Positions 26,814 to 38,039 of a stretch of 64,000 bases of DNA are shown one piece after another. The DNA comes from Moraxellaceae bacterium (GTDB lineage Bacteria; Pseudomonadota; Gammaproteobacteria; Pseudomonadales; Moraxellaceae). Below the pieces are notes generated by a model, which was given only the letters and a program-made list of their open reading frames with translations, searched no databases and was not told where the DNA came from. The first letter of the stretch is position 1. The number at the start of each line of letters is the position of its first letter. The stretch spans positions 125,723 to 189,722 of the forward strand of contig JAUSND010000012.1 in NCBI GenBank assembly GCA_030646295.1. Reading direction: 5' to 3'. The position numbers and the translations under genes were made by a program.

Positions 26814-28508
26814 TCACGCCGTCTGTGCCGCAGACCTTTCCTGATAGTGCCGCACCGCCATGTCCAGACTGTTGAAAATGCCATCGGCACCAAGTGCTTC
26901 ACCCAGTGGCGAGCGCATCAGCATGCCGCGCACTTCCGCATTGGGGGCGGCAAACATGAACCGTATACCGGCCGCACGCTGACGGCGCTCGGCATCAACC
27001 AGCATTTTCAGGGCCGAGTATTCCATGTCGAATACACCACGCAGGTCCATCAGGATGGTGTGGGTCTCCGGATAAGCCTCCCGCATGCCACGGATTTTCT
27101 CGGCCACGATTTCCGCATTAAGAAAATACAGACGGCCCTCCGGGCGCACCATCAGCAGGCCGGGGTAAATCTCGTCATCCGGATGTTCCGGCGACAGTGG
27201 CCGAAAGCCGTTGGTGCCACGAATGCGGCCGATCACGCTCACCACCGGATTGGCCGTCTGCGATGCCAGCGCCAGCACCGACACCACAATCGCAACCAGA
27301 ATACCTTTCAGGGTGCCCAGCAGGATGACACCGGCCACCGCCGCCAGTGCCCAGACAAACTCGGTCCGACGGATCTTGCGAATCTCGCGAAAGTCGGCGA
27401 AATGAATCAGCCCGACCGAGTACACGATCACCACACCGGCCAGGGTTGCGTTGGGCATGCTGGCAAAAAACGGTGCCAGCAGAAACATGGTCAAGAGTGT
27501 CGCAATGGCCGTAACCACTGTCGACATTTGCGTTTTGGCACCGGCGTTGCGATTAACGGCCGTTTGCGATGTACCACCACCACCCGCCATGCTGCCAAAA
27601 AATGCGCCGCCGATATTGGCGATGCCGGTGGCAAACAGCTCGGTATTCGGGCGCAGGGGAGGGTCGCCCTCTGCAATGAACGCACGACCAACCGCAGCGG
27701 TTTCCGCAAAGCTCATCAAGGCAATACCTGCTGCTGCCGGCCACATCGCTTCCATCAACGAAAAGTCAGGCATGCCCAGTGACGGCAGGCCGGTCGGAAT
27801 GGCACCTACCAGCTCCACACCATGCCTTTCCCAACCCAGAAACGCGGCACCGGCAATCATCAGGCCCACCACAATCAGTGGTGCAGGCCAGCGCGGACGC
27901 CAGCGCTCGCACAACACCAGGCCAGCAATGGTGCCAACGCCAACCGCCAGCGTGGCCCAGGACAAATGCCCCAGCCCCCCGATGATCTCGCCGACATTAT
28001 GGACAAAGCCACCCTTGTCAAAATGCAGACCAAGCAACTTCGGAATCTGGTCAACAATCACCACGATACCAATACCGGCCTTGAAGCCGGTCAGCACCGG
28101 CTCGGAAATGAAGTTGGCAACAAAGCCCAGACGCAGGATCGCCGCCACCGCCAGAATCGCCCCGACCATCAGGGCCAGAGTCATGCTGGCGCTCATCAGT
28201 GCCGCAGGGTCACCGTCCGGCACCATAACACCCAGTTGCGCACCGGCCAGAATGGCAATGGTGGTGGTGGTGCTGACACTCATCACCCGCGAACTGCCGA
28301 AGAATGCGTAAATCAGCATCGGCACAAAACAGGTGTACAGACCAACCTGCAAGGGCAGGCCGGCAATGGTGGCATAGGCCATGGCCTTGGGAATGACCAC
28401 CGCTGCTGCGGTCAGGCCGGCCAGAATATCCGGCCGCCACCATGCCCGGTCATATCCGGGCAACCAGTCCATGGCGTCAGGAAACCAGGCAGCACGTGCG
28501 TTAGCCAT
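26814..28508 (-). CDS. SulP family anion transporter with STAS domain
   Basis: A 564-aa inner-membrane protein. The membrane domain (residues about 20-420) has the sulfate permease pattern: DILAGLTAAAVVIPKAMAYATIAGLP, FGSSRVMSVSTTTT, and FAETAAVGRAF. The C-terminal cytoplasmic STAS domain (about 445-555) has GRLYFLNAEIVAEKI and ILMDLRGVFDMEYSALKML. SulP members carry sulfate, bicarbonate or dicarboxylates; the substrate is unresolved. Its start overlaps the PPK2 stop by one base, so it is the last gene of a three-gene operon. Confidence 0.9.
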   Translation of the reverse strand: MANARAAWFPDAMDWLPGYDRAWWRPDILAGLTAAAVVIPKAMAYATIAGLPLQVGLYTCFVPMLIYAFFGSSRVMSVSTTTTIAILAGAQLGVMVPDGDPAALMSASMTLALMVGAILAVAAILRLGFVANFISEPVLTGFKAGIGIVVIVDQIPKLLGLHFDKGGFVHNVGEIIGGLGHLSWATLAVGVGTIAGLVLCERWRPRWPAPLIVVGLMIAGAAFLGWERHGVELVGAIPTGLPSLGMPDFSLMEAMWPAAAGIALMSFAETAAVGRAFIAEGDPPLRPNTELFATGIANIGGAFFGSMAGGGGTSQTAVNRNAGAKTQMSTVVTAIATLLTMFLLAPFFASMPNATLAGVVIVYSVGLIHFADFREIRKIRRTEFVWALAAVAGVILLGTLKGILVAIVVSVLALASQTANPVVSVIGRIRGTNGFRPLSPEHPDDEIYPGLLMVRPEGRLYFLNAEIVAEKIRGMREAYPETHTILMDLRGVFDMEYSALKMLVDAERRQRAAGIRFMFAAPNAEVRGMLMRSPLGEALGADGIFNSLDMAVRHYQERSAAQTA

Positions 28509-29488
28509 CAGAATGTCTCATCGATGTACTTGAAGTTGTGCTCTACCTCGACATAACCGTCGGGCTTCTGGCGCGCAGGCAGTTTGATCTTCTTGCGAGG
28601 CAGCTTCTTGTAAGGGATGTGGTTCAGCAGATGACTGATGATGTTCAGGCGACCGCGCCGCACATCGTCCGTATTCGCCACATACCACGGTGCAAAGCCG
28701 TTGTCAGACGCACGGAACATGGCATCACGGGCACGTGAATAATCGTGCCAGCGGCTGTAGGACTTCAGGTCCATTGGCGTCAGCTTCCATATCTTGCGGC
28801 CATCGTTGATGCGGTCCTTCAGGCGCTTGGTCTGCTCCGCCTCGCTGACCTCCAGCCAGTACTTGATCAGGATGATGCCGGAGTCGACCATCGCCTTCTC
28901 GAACAGGGACACACCATCCAGAAAGCGCTCGGCCTCTTCATCGGTGCAGAACCCCATGACCCGCTCCACGCCGGCGCGGTTGTACCAGCTGCGATCAAAA
29001 ATCACGATCTCACCGGCCGCCGGGAAATGCCTGATGTAGCGCTGCATGTACAGCTGGCTCTTTTCACGGTCCGACGGCGACGGCAACGCCACAACACGGA
29101 AAATGCGTGGACTGACGCGCTCGCTGATGGCCTTGATCACGCCACCTTTGCCGGCACCATCACGGCCCTCGAATACCACGCAAACCCGCAGCTTCTTGTG
29201 CACCACCCACAGTTGCAGGGCGACCAGCTCTTCGTGCAGCTTGCGCAGTTTTTCCTCGTAGTCCTTGCGCTTCATCCGCTCCGGCGTCTTGCCTGCTTTT
29301 GCCGCCTTCTTTATGTCCTTTTCCGGTTTCGCAACCGCTACCACCGGCTTGGCCGGGGACGGCCTGGCTCTTGCGGGCCTGGCTGTTACTGACTTTGCAG
29401 TTGCTGGTCTTGTCACTGCTGGTCTGGCAGCAGGCTTGGCCGCAGGCGCCTTGTCGGCAGCGTCATCTGTTTTCGTTTCCGTTGTCAT
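28508..29488 (-). CDS. ppk2: Polyphosphate kinase 2 family protein
   Basis: A 326-aa enzyme of the PPK2 family, which uses polyphosphate to phosphorylate nucleoside diphosphates or monophosphates. Walker A is FEGRDGAGKGGVIKA, Walker B IVIFDRSWYNRAGVERVMGF, and the lid region is RINDGRKIWKLTPMDLKSYSRW. The catalytic core resembles class I (NDP-phosphorylating), but class assignment by eye is tentative. The first ~70 residues are a low-complexity Ala/Pro/Lys/Arg tail (repeats like TARPARARPSPAKP), unlike the compact N-terminus of most PPK2s. The gene starts 2 nt after the 94-aa gene. Confidence 0.9.
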   Translation of the reverse strand: MTTETKTDDAADKAPAAKPAARPAVTRPATAKSVTARPARARPSPAKPVVAVAKPEKDIKKAAKAGKTPERMKRKDYEEKLRKLHEELVALQLWVVHKKLRVCVVFEGRDGAGKGGVIKAISERVSPRIFRVVALPSPSDREKSQLYMQRYIRHFPAAGEIVIFDRSWYNRAGVERVMGFCTDEEAERFLDGVSLFEKAMVDSGIILIKYWLEVSEAEQTKRLKDRINDGRKIWKLTPMDLKSYSRWHDYSRARDAMFRASDNGFAPWYVANTDDVRRGRLNIISHLLNHIPYKKLPRKKIKLPARQKPDGYVEVEHNFKYIDETF

Positions 29489-29490
29489 GC

Positions 29491-29775
29491 TCAGGCTCCC
29501 TGCTTGCGCTGGTTTTCAAGACCAACGCGGGTGATGTGCGCGTAAAGCTCGCTCACCTGCTCAGCCAGTTCCTTGAACTCCGGATGACGATGGATCAGCG
29601 TACCGGCATTGCGTGCATCCTCCAGCGCCCGCGTCAAAAACTCGATGTCGCTCTCTTGCAGCAACTCACCGGCATCAACCCGCTTTTTCATGGCCAGTGC
29701 CCGCGGCAAACGGAGCGTGTTAAGCCGCTCCAGCAAAACCTGAATGGTGCCGTCATCGGCCGTGAAGTCGCTCAT
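29491..29775 (-). CDS. Unknown 94-aa protein, first gene of PPK2-SulP operon
   Basis: A small, helical, charged protein with no signal peptide or membrane segment. The start at 29775 has a strong AAGGAGG ribosome site; a longer frame to 29811 would read through it. The stop is two bases before the ppk2 start, so co-expression is near certain. The pattern LERLNTLRLPRALAMKKRVDAGELLQESDIEFL is not one I can assign. Position suggests a role with polyphosphate or the SulP transporter. Confidence 0.7.
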   Translation of the reverse strand: MSDFTADDGTIQVLLERLNTLRLPRALAMKKRVDAGELLQESDIEFLTRALEDARNAGTLIHRHPEFKELAEQVSELYAHITRVGLENQRKQGA

Positions 29776-29901
29776 GGATTCCTCCTTGTTGATGGTGACT
29801 GCTGCTGCCATAGCCTTTTAACGCTAGCACAGGCACGGCGACATACATCCTGGAACCCCTCCAGTCAGGACTTGTTCGCACGGAAGCATGACCAGAATCA
29901 A

Positions 29902-29931
29902 AAAAGGGCCCCATCCGAGTGGAGCCCTTTT
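29902..29931 (-). terminator. Terminator downstream of the methyltransferase gene
   Basis: On the minus strand an AAAGGGCTCCA/TGGGGCCCTTT stem with one mismatch is followed by six T residues. It lies about 30 bases beyond the methyltransferase stop codon. Confidence 0.85.
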
Positions 29932-29960
29932 CAGGGAGGCGCTGCATCTGCTGGTGCGGT

Positions 29961-30725
29961 TCAGCCTAACGCCATCGCCTTCCGCCCGACCATCACCACG
30001 TTGTAGCTCTTGCCATCCCATTCACGCAGCAGCGAGAAATCCCGCTCCAGCACCGTTACCTCAAATCCTGCTGCCGCCATGAGCTCACGCACCTCGGCAA
30101 TCGTGGTCGCCGTCATGGTGTGATGATCCTTCCAGCGTTGCTGCCCCGTCCCGTCCTCGCGACAGATCGACACCTGCAAATCCATGCCCTCGCCACACCC
30201 CGGATAGCGCCAGCCGGACTGAAAGGTGAAGTGCACCCCGTCCTGCGTCAGCCGGGTGATCACATCATTGCGGTTGGTAATGCCCTGCTTGTCGACCATG
30301 TCAAAAACCAGCACCCCGCCAGGTTTGAGCGCACGAAAGGCACACTGCAGGGTTTGCCGGATTGCCGACACCGGATGGCTGTAATGGATGGAGTACAGAA
30401 AGCAGCTGACCAGATCAAAGCGCTGCTCAAAGCCGAACGAGGCCAGGTCACACAGCACCAGTTCGGCCGCGGGGCAATGCCGTGCCGCCAGATCCAGCAT
30501 CTCGCGACTGTTATCCAGCCCGGCCACCGCAAAACCTTTCGTGGCCATATGCCCAAGCAACTGCCCCGTGCCACACGCCAGATCCATGTAGTCATGCCCG
30601 CCCGAGTGGCCAAAGCAGTCAAACGCCCGCGCCGCAAAATCACCTTGCGCGGCATAGTCCACGTCGCTGCAAAAGCCGTCGTAATAACCGGAGAGGTCGG
30701 CGTACAGGTTGCCGGGTGTTTCCAT
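29961..30725 (-). CDS. Class I SAM-dependent methyltransferase
   Basis: A 254-aa protein with a Rossmann methyltransferase domain: motif I YMDLACGTGQLLGHM (about residues 46-60), motif II VAGLDNSREML, motif IV FDLVSCFLYSIHY, and post-motif LKPGGVLVFDMV. The second half (about 145-230) holds an extra beta-rich insertion as in Methyltransf_25/11-type small-molecule enzymes. The substrate cannot be told. It is preceded by the gyrB terminator, so it has its own promoter in the short gap near 30730-30780. Confidence 0.82.
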   Translation of the reverse strand: METPGNLYADLSGYYDGFCSDVDYAAQGDFAARAFDCFGHSGGHDYMDLACGTGQLLGHMATKGFAVAGLDNSREMLDLAARHCPAAELVLCDLASFGFEQRFDLVSCFLYSIHYSHPVSAIRQTLQCAFRALKPGGVLVFDMVDKQGITNRNDVITRLTQDGVHFTFQSGWRYPGCGEGMDLQVSICREDGTGQQRWKDHHTMTATTIAEVRELMAAAGFEVTVLERDFSLLREWDGKSYNVVMVGRKAMALG

Positions 30726-30782
30726 GAGTACCGTGTCCAGACGGGGAGGGGAGGGCCCCGCATGAGCAGAGCCCCAACAAGC

Positions 30783-30812
30783 AAAAGGGCCCCGTAATCA
30801 TGGGGCCCTTTT
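30783..30812 (-). terminator. gyrB terminator
   Basis: AAAAGGGCCCC (30783-30793) and GGGGCCCTTTT (30802-30812) form a perfect 11-bp stem with an 8-nt loop, giving a T-tract on the minus strand about 24 bases past the gyrB stop. Confidence 0.93.
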
Positions 30813-30835
30813 CAGGTAAGCAAGTGGTTACTTAC

Positions 30836-33349
<2,514 letters not shown>

Positions 33350-33355
33350 TTATCA

Positions 33356-33375
33356 CCTTCTCCCGGGGGAGAGGG
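33356..33375. repeat. Stem-loop of the CTCCC/GGGAG type (copy 1)
   Basis: CCTTCTCCC (33356-33364) pairs with GGGAGAGGG (33367-33375) with one G-T pair, between recF and gyrB. Similar elements lie at 45590 and 46439. Confidence 0.5.
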
Positions 33376-33401
33376 CAGGGCAAGGGCCGAAAACACTGGG
33401 C

Positions 33402-34481
33402 TTACGGCACCTCAACTACGTTTCCTTGTTCCACGTGGAACATTTTGAAGCTGTTCCCCGTACCTTCCAGTGCGGGTTTGACGGCTTCCGGCTCAATACT
33501 GGTGATGAACACCTGCGCACCCGAAACCGCCAGATAATCAATCAGCCGCTGCCGGGCCTGTGCATCAAGCTCCGATGCCAGGTCATCCACCAGCAACACA
33601 CAGTGCTGGCCGGTCGCCTGCAGCAGCGCAACCTGGGACAGCTTCAGGGCACATACCACCAGCTTTTTCTGCCCTCTCGAAAGGACCTCATCAGCTGGTG
33701 CCGTTCCCCGCTTCACGCGCAGATCAGCCCGGTGCGGTCCGATCTGGGTGTGCCCACGCTCCACATCCTTTTCCCACAGCTCGGCCAGCTGGACTTCCAG
33801 CGGCATAGCAAGATCCCAGCCTGGCGTGTAATCCAGACTCAGGTCCTGATCCGGGAGAAAGGACTTCATCAGCTCTGCCCAGGCAGGCTGCCAGCTCGTC
33901 AGGTAAGCCTCACGAAAGCTGTGCAACTGGCCGGCAGAGTCCGCCAGTTCACGATGCCAAACGGCGGATTCTAACCGGCCTATATTACCCGATCTGAGCA
34001 AGGAATTCCTTTGCTTCAGGGCCCGCTGATAACGCAACCACACGGGATAGAAGCGATGTTCCACGTGGAACACTCCCCAATCCAGCTGGGCACGGCGCGG
34101 CTTGGAGCCGGCATCCAGCAAATCCATGGATTCGGGGTCCAGCAAGCAAAGGGGTAACCTGTGGACAAGTTGTGCAAGAGTGACCTGGGAGCTGTTATCA
34201 ACTTTCAGGTCTGTCTCGCCATTGGCACCACGACGGATGCCCGCCTGACCCCCGTCACCAAAGACGGCGAAGACGGTACAGGCCGATTCCGCATCGTTCA
34301 CCAGCCGGCGTGCACGCCCGGAGCGGAAGGATCTGCCCAGACCCAGCAGGTGCAGGGCTTCAAGCACAGAGGTCTTGCCGCTGCCATTGGCACCGGTCAG
34401 AAGATTCAGATGGGGATGGGGGAGGAGGGCAACAGACTGGAGATTGCGCACATTGGCAATCTCCAGCCGTACAACTGACAT
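33402..34481 (-). CDS. recF: DNA replication and repair protein RecF
   Basis: A 359-aa SMC-like ATPase that helps load RecA at single-strand gaps. Walker A is LTGANGSGKTSVLEAL, the signature-like region is LSRGQKKLVVCAL, and Walker B is VLLVDDLASELD. The gene starts 15 nt after dnaN. Two perfect parS sites are embedded in its coding sequence and read as FHVE in the protein (WGVFHVEH and KMFHVEQ), so amino-acid sequence has adapted to carry the centromere sites. Confidence 0.96.
   Translation of the reverse strand: MSVVRLEIANVRNLQSVALLPHPHLNLLTGANGSGKTSVLEALHLLGLGRSFRSGRARRLVNDAESACTVFAVFGDGGQAGIRRGANGETDLKVDNSSQVTLAQLVHRLPLCLLDPESMDLLDAGSKPRRAQLDWGVFHVEHRFYPVWLRYQRALKQRNSLLRSGNIGRLESAVWHRELADSAGQLHSFREAYLTSWQPAWAELMKSFLPDQDLSLDYTPGWDLAMPLEVQLAELWEKDVERGHTQIGPHRADLRVKRGTAPADEVLSRGQKKLVVCALKLSQVALLQATGQHCVLLVDDLASELDAQARQRLIDYLAVSGAQVFITSIEPEAVKPALEGTGNSFKMFHVEQGNVVEVP
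33427..33442. other. parS: parS centromere site 1
   Basis: TGTTCCACGTGGAACA, a perfect 16-bp palindrome identical to the parS sequence known from Pseudomonas. It lies in the last codons of recF. ParB encoded at 46.5 kb should bind it to nucleate the partition complex. Confidence 0.93.
34057..34072. other. parS: parS centromere site 2
   Basis: A second perfect TGTTCCACGTGGAACA, 630 bp from the first and also inside recF, about 3 kb from the oriC region. Confidence 0.93.
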
Positions 34482-34496
34482 GAGGGACGCTAGACC

Positions 34497-35600
34497 TTAG
34501 AGACGCATCGGCATGACAACGTAGACCGAGCTGCCGCCTTCGGCATCCTGGACCAGTGCCGAGCTGTTGGAATCGCCCAGCGTGAACTTGGCCGTGGTGT
34601 TATCCAGCACACCCAGCACATCCATCAGGTACTGCACGTTGAAGCCGATTTCCAGCGATGCGCCGTTGTATTCAACGGTGACATCTTCTTCTGCTTCTTC
34701 CTGATCCGGGTTATTGGCCTGGATACGGAGCATATCCGGGGTCAGCTGCAGACGGATTCCACGGAACTTTTCATTGGAGAGAATGGCCGCGCGGGTCAGC
34801 GAATGACGCAGTTCTTCGCGGTTAGCCAGCACGGTCTTGTCACCACCCTTGGGCAGCACACGCTCGTAGTCCGGAAACTTGCCGTCAATCAGCTTGGAGG
34901 TAAAGGTCACATTACCCACGGTGGCGCGAATGTGGTTGCTGCCCAGGGTAATGGTGACAATGCCGTCATCATCATTGAGCAAACGGGCCAGTTCCTGCAC
35001 GCCCTTGCGCGGCACGATCACCTGCATGCGCTCCACGGCATCGGTCTGGGCGTCGGCATCGCACATGGCCAGACGGTGTCCATCAGTCGCCACGGTACGC
35101 AGGCGGCCCGCAGTGACCTCAAACAGCATGCCGTTCAGGTAGTAGCGGACATCCTGCTGCGCCATGGCAAAGGAGGTCTTGTCGATCAGCTTCTTCAGGC
35201 CCTTCTGGGTGATGGAGAAACTGAAGGCGCCCACACCTTCTTCCAGATTGGGAAACTCGTTGGCAGGCAGGGTTGCCAGGGTAAAGCGGCTCTTGCCGGA
35301 CTTCAGCACCAGTTTCTGGCCATCCTGCTTCAGCTCGATTTCGGCACTGGCCGGCAGTGACTTGCAGATATCCAGCAGCTTGCGTGCCGGCACCGTGATT
35401 TCGCCATCAGCGAATTCACCGGCCAGTTCGGTCCGGGCAATCAGTTCGACCTCAAGATCGGTGCCGGTCAGGGCCAGCTTGCCCGCATCCACCACCATCA
35501 GGACATTGGCCAGCACCGGCAGGGTCTGGCGCTTCTCCACCACACCCGATACCTGCTGGAGCGGCTTCAGCAACTGGTCACGCGAAATCGAAAGTTTCAT
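34497..35600 (-). CDS. dnaN: DNA polymerase III beta sliding clamp
   Basis: A 367-aa processivity clamp with three similar clamp domains (about residues 1-120, 129-245 and 247-367), matching the standard length. It ends in the conserved SSVYVVMPMRL, which forms part of the peptide-binding groove. It follows dnaA by 29 nt and is presumably cotranscribed with dnaA and recF. Confidence 0.98.
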   Translation of the reverse strand: MKLSISRDQLLKPLQQVSGVVEKRQTLPVLANVLMVVDAGKLALTGTDLEVELIARTELAGEFADGEITVPARKLLDICKSLPASAEIELKQDGQKLVLKSGKSRFTLATLPANEFPNLEEGVGAFSFSITQKGLKKLIDKTSFAMAQQDVRYYLNGMLFEVTAGRLRTVATDGHRLAMCDADAQTDAVERMQVIVPRKGVQELARLLNDDDGIVTITLGSNHIRATVGNVTFTSKLIDGKFPDYERVLPKGGDKTVLANREELRHSLTRAAILSNEKFRGIRLQLTPDMLRIQANNPDQEEAEEDVTVEYNGASLEIGFNVQYLMDVLGVLDNTTAKFTLGDSNSSALVQDAEGGSSVYVVMPMRL

Positions 35601-35629
35601 GGGTCGGCTTCCTTGGTTTTATCTGTTCA

Positions 35630-36994
35630 TCACGCCTGCAACAGGCGCAAGAGATTGTTGTAGTCCTCGCCCATATTGGGATCGGACTTTTTCAGATCTT
35701 CAATCAGATTGCAGGCATGGATGACCGTCGAATGATCACGACCATCAAAGGCATGCCCGATTTCCGGATAGCTGTGCGAGGTCAGCTCGCGCGAAAGTGT
35801 CATGGCAACCTGACGCGGACGGGCATAGGAACGGTTGCGTTTCTTGCCAATCAGTTCGCGCAGGGGAATGCGGTAATACTCCGCCACCACCTTCTGGATG
35901 TTCTCGATATTGATCTGCTTGGCACGTACCGCCAGCACATCCTTCAGTGATTCTTTGACCAGATCGAGCTCAAGTTCACAGCCCTTGAAGCGGGCTGTGG
36001 CAATCACTTTATTGAGCGCACCTTCCAGTTCACGCACGTTGGCCTGCACATGCTGTGCAATAAAAACAGCCGAATGTTGTGGCAGGCGAATCGAATTCTG
36101 CTCGGCCTTTTTCATCAGGATTGCAGCACGTGTTTCCAGTTCGGGTGGCTCGACCTGCAGCGTTAATCCCCATGCAAAACGGGACTTCAAACGCTCATCC
36201 AACTCATTGATTTCTTTGGGAAACTTATCGGATGTCAGGATCACCTGGCGAGAGCCTTCCAGCAGCGCATTGAAGGTATGAAAGAACTCTTCCTGCGTGC
36301 TGGTCTTGCCGGCAAAAAACTGGATATCGTCAATCAGCAACACATCAAGCGAGCGATACATACGTTTGAAATCATTCATCAGGCCGCGCTGCAGGGCCGT
36401 GATGAAATCCTGCACAAAACGATCCGATGTCAGATAAAGAATGCGTGCCTTCGGATTGCTGGCAACCACCGCATTGCCCACCGAATGCATCAGGTGGGTT
36501 TTACCCAGACCGGTAGGGCCATATATAAAAAGAGGGTTGTGCCCGCTGAGTCCCGGCTTCTCTGCCACCTGGCGACACGCTGCAAATGCCAGCTGATTGG
36601 ATTTGCCCGCCACAAAATTATCAAAAATGAACAAGGGGTTCAGATTGTTGGCCGGACGCGGCAAGGTGTCAGGCACCACAGCAGCCGGCGACAAACTGTG
36701 GCTTGCCGAAGAATCCTGGATGTTGCGCGACTGGGTCGCCGACTCTTCACGATCCTGGCGATTGCCAACCTCAAGCAGCACTTTCTCCATGCGGCCCTGG
36801 CTCAATTCCTTGACCAGCTCACGGATACGGTTGAGGTACTTGTCGGCAATATGACGGACAAAGAAAGGATTAGGCGCCAGCAACCGCAAGGCACTTCCCT
36901 GTTCTTCGGCCTGAAGGGGCCGTATCCACATATTGAAGAGATTCTGAGGCAACTCGTCCTGCAGACGCTCCAGACAGACTGGCCAGATTGCCAC
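35630..36994 (-). CDS. dnaA: Chromosomal replication initiator protein DnaA
   Basis: A 454-aa initiator with all four domains: N-terminal DnaB-interaction domain (WPVCLERLQDELPQNLFNMWIRPLQ), a short linker (about residues 90-125), the AAA+ domain (Walker A YGPTGLGKTHLMHSVGN, Walker B VLLIDDIQFFAGK), and the C-terminal DNA-binding domain with the signature GRDHSTVIHA. The start is taken as GTG at 36994, preceded by AGGA at 7-nt spacing, which aligns with the usual DnaA N-terminus. The in-frame extension to 37147 runs into oriC sequence and is not conserved in character. Confidence 0.96.
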   Translation of the reverse strand: MAIWPVCLERLQDELPQNLFNMWIRPLQAEEQGSALRLLAPNPFFVRHIADKYLNRIRELVKELSQGRMEKVLLEVGNRQDREESATQSRNIQDSSASHSLSPAAVVPDTLPRPANNLNPLFIFDNFVAGKSNQLAFAACRQVAEKPGLSGHNPLFIYGPTGLGKTHLMHSVGNAVVASNPKARILYLTSDRFVQDFITALQRGLMNDFKRMYRSLDVLLIDDIQFFAGKTSTQEEFFHTFNALLEGSRQVILTSDKFPKEINELDERLKSRFAWGLTLQVEPPELETRAAILMKKAEQNSIRLPQHSAVFIAQHVQANVRELEGALNKVIATARFKGCELELDLVKESLKDVLAVRAKQINIENIQKVVAEYYRIPLRELIGKKRNRSYARPRQVAMTLSRELTSHSYPEIGHAFDGRDHSTVIHACNLIEDLKKSDPNMGEDYNNLLRLLQA

Positions 36995-37409
36995 TACATC
37001 ATCCTGAAAACAGCTAACGCAAAAGGGGCGCGATTTTATCCACAAGCAGGGGGCAACCGCCACCTTCGGCAAAAAAAACCACCGTGGCAGTCCATTTTCA
37101 GGCCTGTCAGAGAGTTGTGGAAAACCGGGTCTGCATCGTTGGTCCAAACCCGGGGATAAATCATGATGCCTAAGTTATCCACAACTGGCCACAGCTTTTC
37201 AAGTACTTCAGAGCCCACCGCACAACAGTTTTTGATGTAGTCTAAGCACCTGATTTTAAAAGCCTAAAAGTGGTTATCCCCAGAAAAGTGTCTCCCCTAT
37301 CACTAACTACTACTACCTTTAAGTACTTATTATTCTTTTTAGAAGGGCAGGGCAGAACCAAAGGCCTCGCGGCACACCGCTCGGCAGAAACCCCCTGGTG
37401 CGGTGGTGT
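36995..37409. other. oriC: Replication origin oriC
   Basis: The roughly 400-bp dnaA-rpmH intergenic region. DnaA boxes: TTATCCACA at 37036-37044 and 37175-37183 (perfect, plus strand), TTATCCCCA at 37274-37282 (one mismatch), and TTTTCCACA on the minus strand at 37116-37124 (one mismatch). Next to the third box is a C-rich stretch and then a CTA trinucleotide run (CTA at 37297, 37303, 37307, 37310 and 37313), as in a DnaA-trio. An AT-rich stretch follows (37316-37342). The palindrome AAGTACTT occurs at 37201 and 37321. Confidence 0.88.
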
Positions 37410-37438
37410 TTGACACGAGGGGGGTCGTTACATAGAAT
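37410..37438 (+). promoter_or_regulatory. Sigma-70-type promoter for rpmH
   Basis: TTGACA (37410-37415), a 17-bp spacer and TAGAAT (37433-37438) form a near-consensus promoter about 54 bases before the rpmH ATG. Confidence 0.85.
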
Positions 37439-37491
37439 GGCCGGCCTTTTCCGACCCTGTCCGGGTCATGTTCATTTTCTGAGCAATCATC

Positions 37492-37626
37492 ATGAAGCGT
37501 ACATTCCAGCCCAGCGTCCTCAAGCGTGCCCGCACCCACGGTTTCCGTGCCCGCATGGCCACCAAGAACGGCCGTGCCGTCCTTGCTCGCCGTCGTGCCA
37601 AGGGTCGCAAGAACCTGACAGTCTGA
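37492..37626 (+). CDS. rpmH: 50S ribosomal protein L34
   Basis: A 44-aa basic protein [17 protein letters not shown]... ending KGRKNLTV, the canonical L34 sequence and length. It is the first gene of rpmH-rnpA-yidD-yidC and is driven by the strong promoter at 37410. The start has a poor Shine-Dalgarno sequence, but identity is certain from the protein. Confidence 0.98.
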   Translation: MKRTFQPSVLKRARTHGFRARMATKNGRAVLARRRAKGRKNLTV

Positions 37627-37643
37627 ACCTCGCACCGTTCGAT

Positions 37644-38039
37644 GTGACTGTGCGCTATTGCTTTCCCCGGACGCATCGTCTGCTGCGTCCGGCGGAATTC
37701 CAGACGGTATTCGATAGCGCAGCGTTCAAGGTCGGTGAGCAGCATTTTGTGCTGCTGGTCCGGCCGAATGGTCTGGATCACCCCCGTCTGGGTCTGGTGA
37801 TCGCCAAGAAAAAAGTCAGGCTTTCAGTCGAGCGTAACCGACTCAAGCGTACCATTCGCGAAAGCTTTCGATTTCATCAGGCGCAGCTTCCTGCCGTTGA
37901 TGTGATCTTCATGGCACGAAACGATCTTGGCAGTGTTGTTTCCGCTGAACTGGCTGCAGCACTGGGCAAGAGCTGGAAGCGCCTTGAACGTAAAGCCGGA
38001 ACACGCCCTTCTGCGGGGGCGGCGGAGCCTCAGGCATGA
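37644..38039 (+). CDS. rnpA: Ribonuclease P protein component
   Basis: A 131-aa basic protein cofactor of RNase P, needed for 5' maturation of tRNAs. The core motif [18 protein letters not shown] (RNR motif) is present, preceded by [20 protein letters not shown] 37644 is preferred because it gives the standard short N-terminus (MTVRYCFPR); GTG 37650 is an alternative. It lies 17 nt after rpmH and overlaps yidD by 4 nt. Confidence 0.95.
   Translation: MTVRYCFPRTHRLLRPAEFQTVFDSAAFKVGEQHFVLLVRPNGLDHPRLGLVIAKKKVRLSVERNRLKRTIRESFRFHQAQLPAVDVIFMARNDLGSVVSAELAAALGKSWKRLERKAGTRPSAGAAEPQA

Noticed and set aside
36995-37147. N-terminal extension of dnaA into the intergenic region
   Set aside because: The extension overlaps oriC, has no ribosome site and is not DnaA-like. 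GTG 36994 with AGGA fits the family N-terminus.
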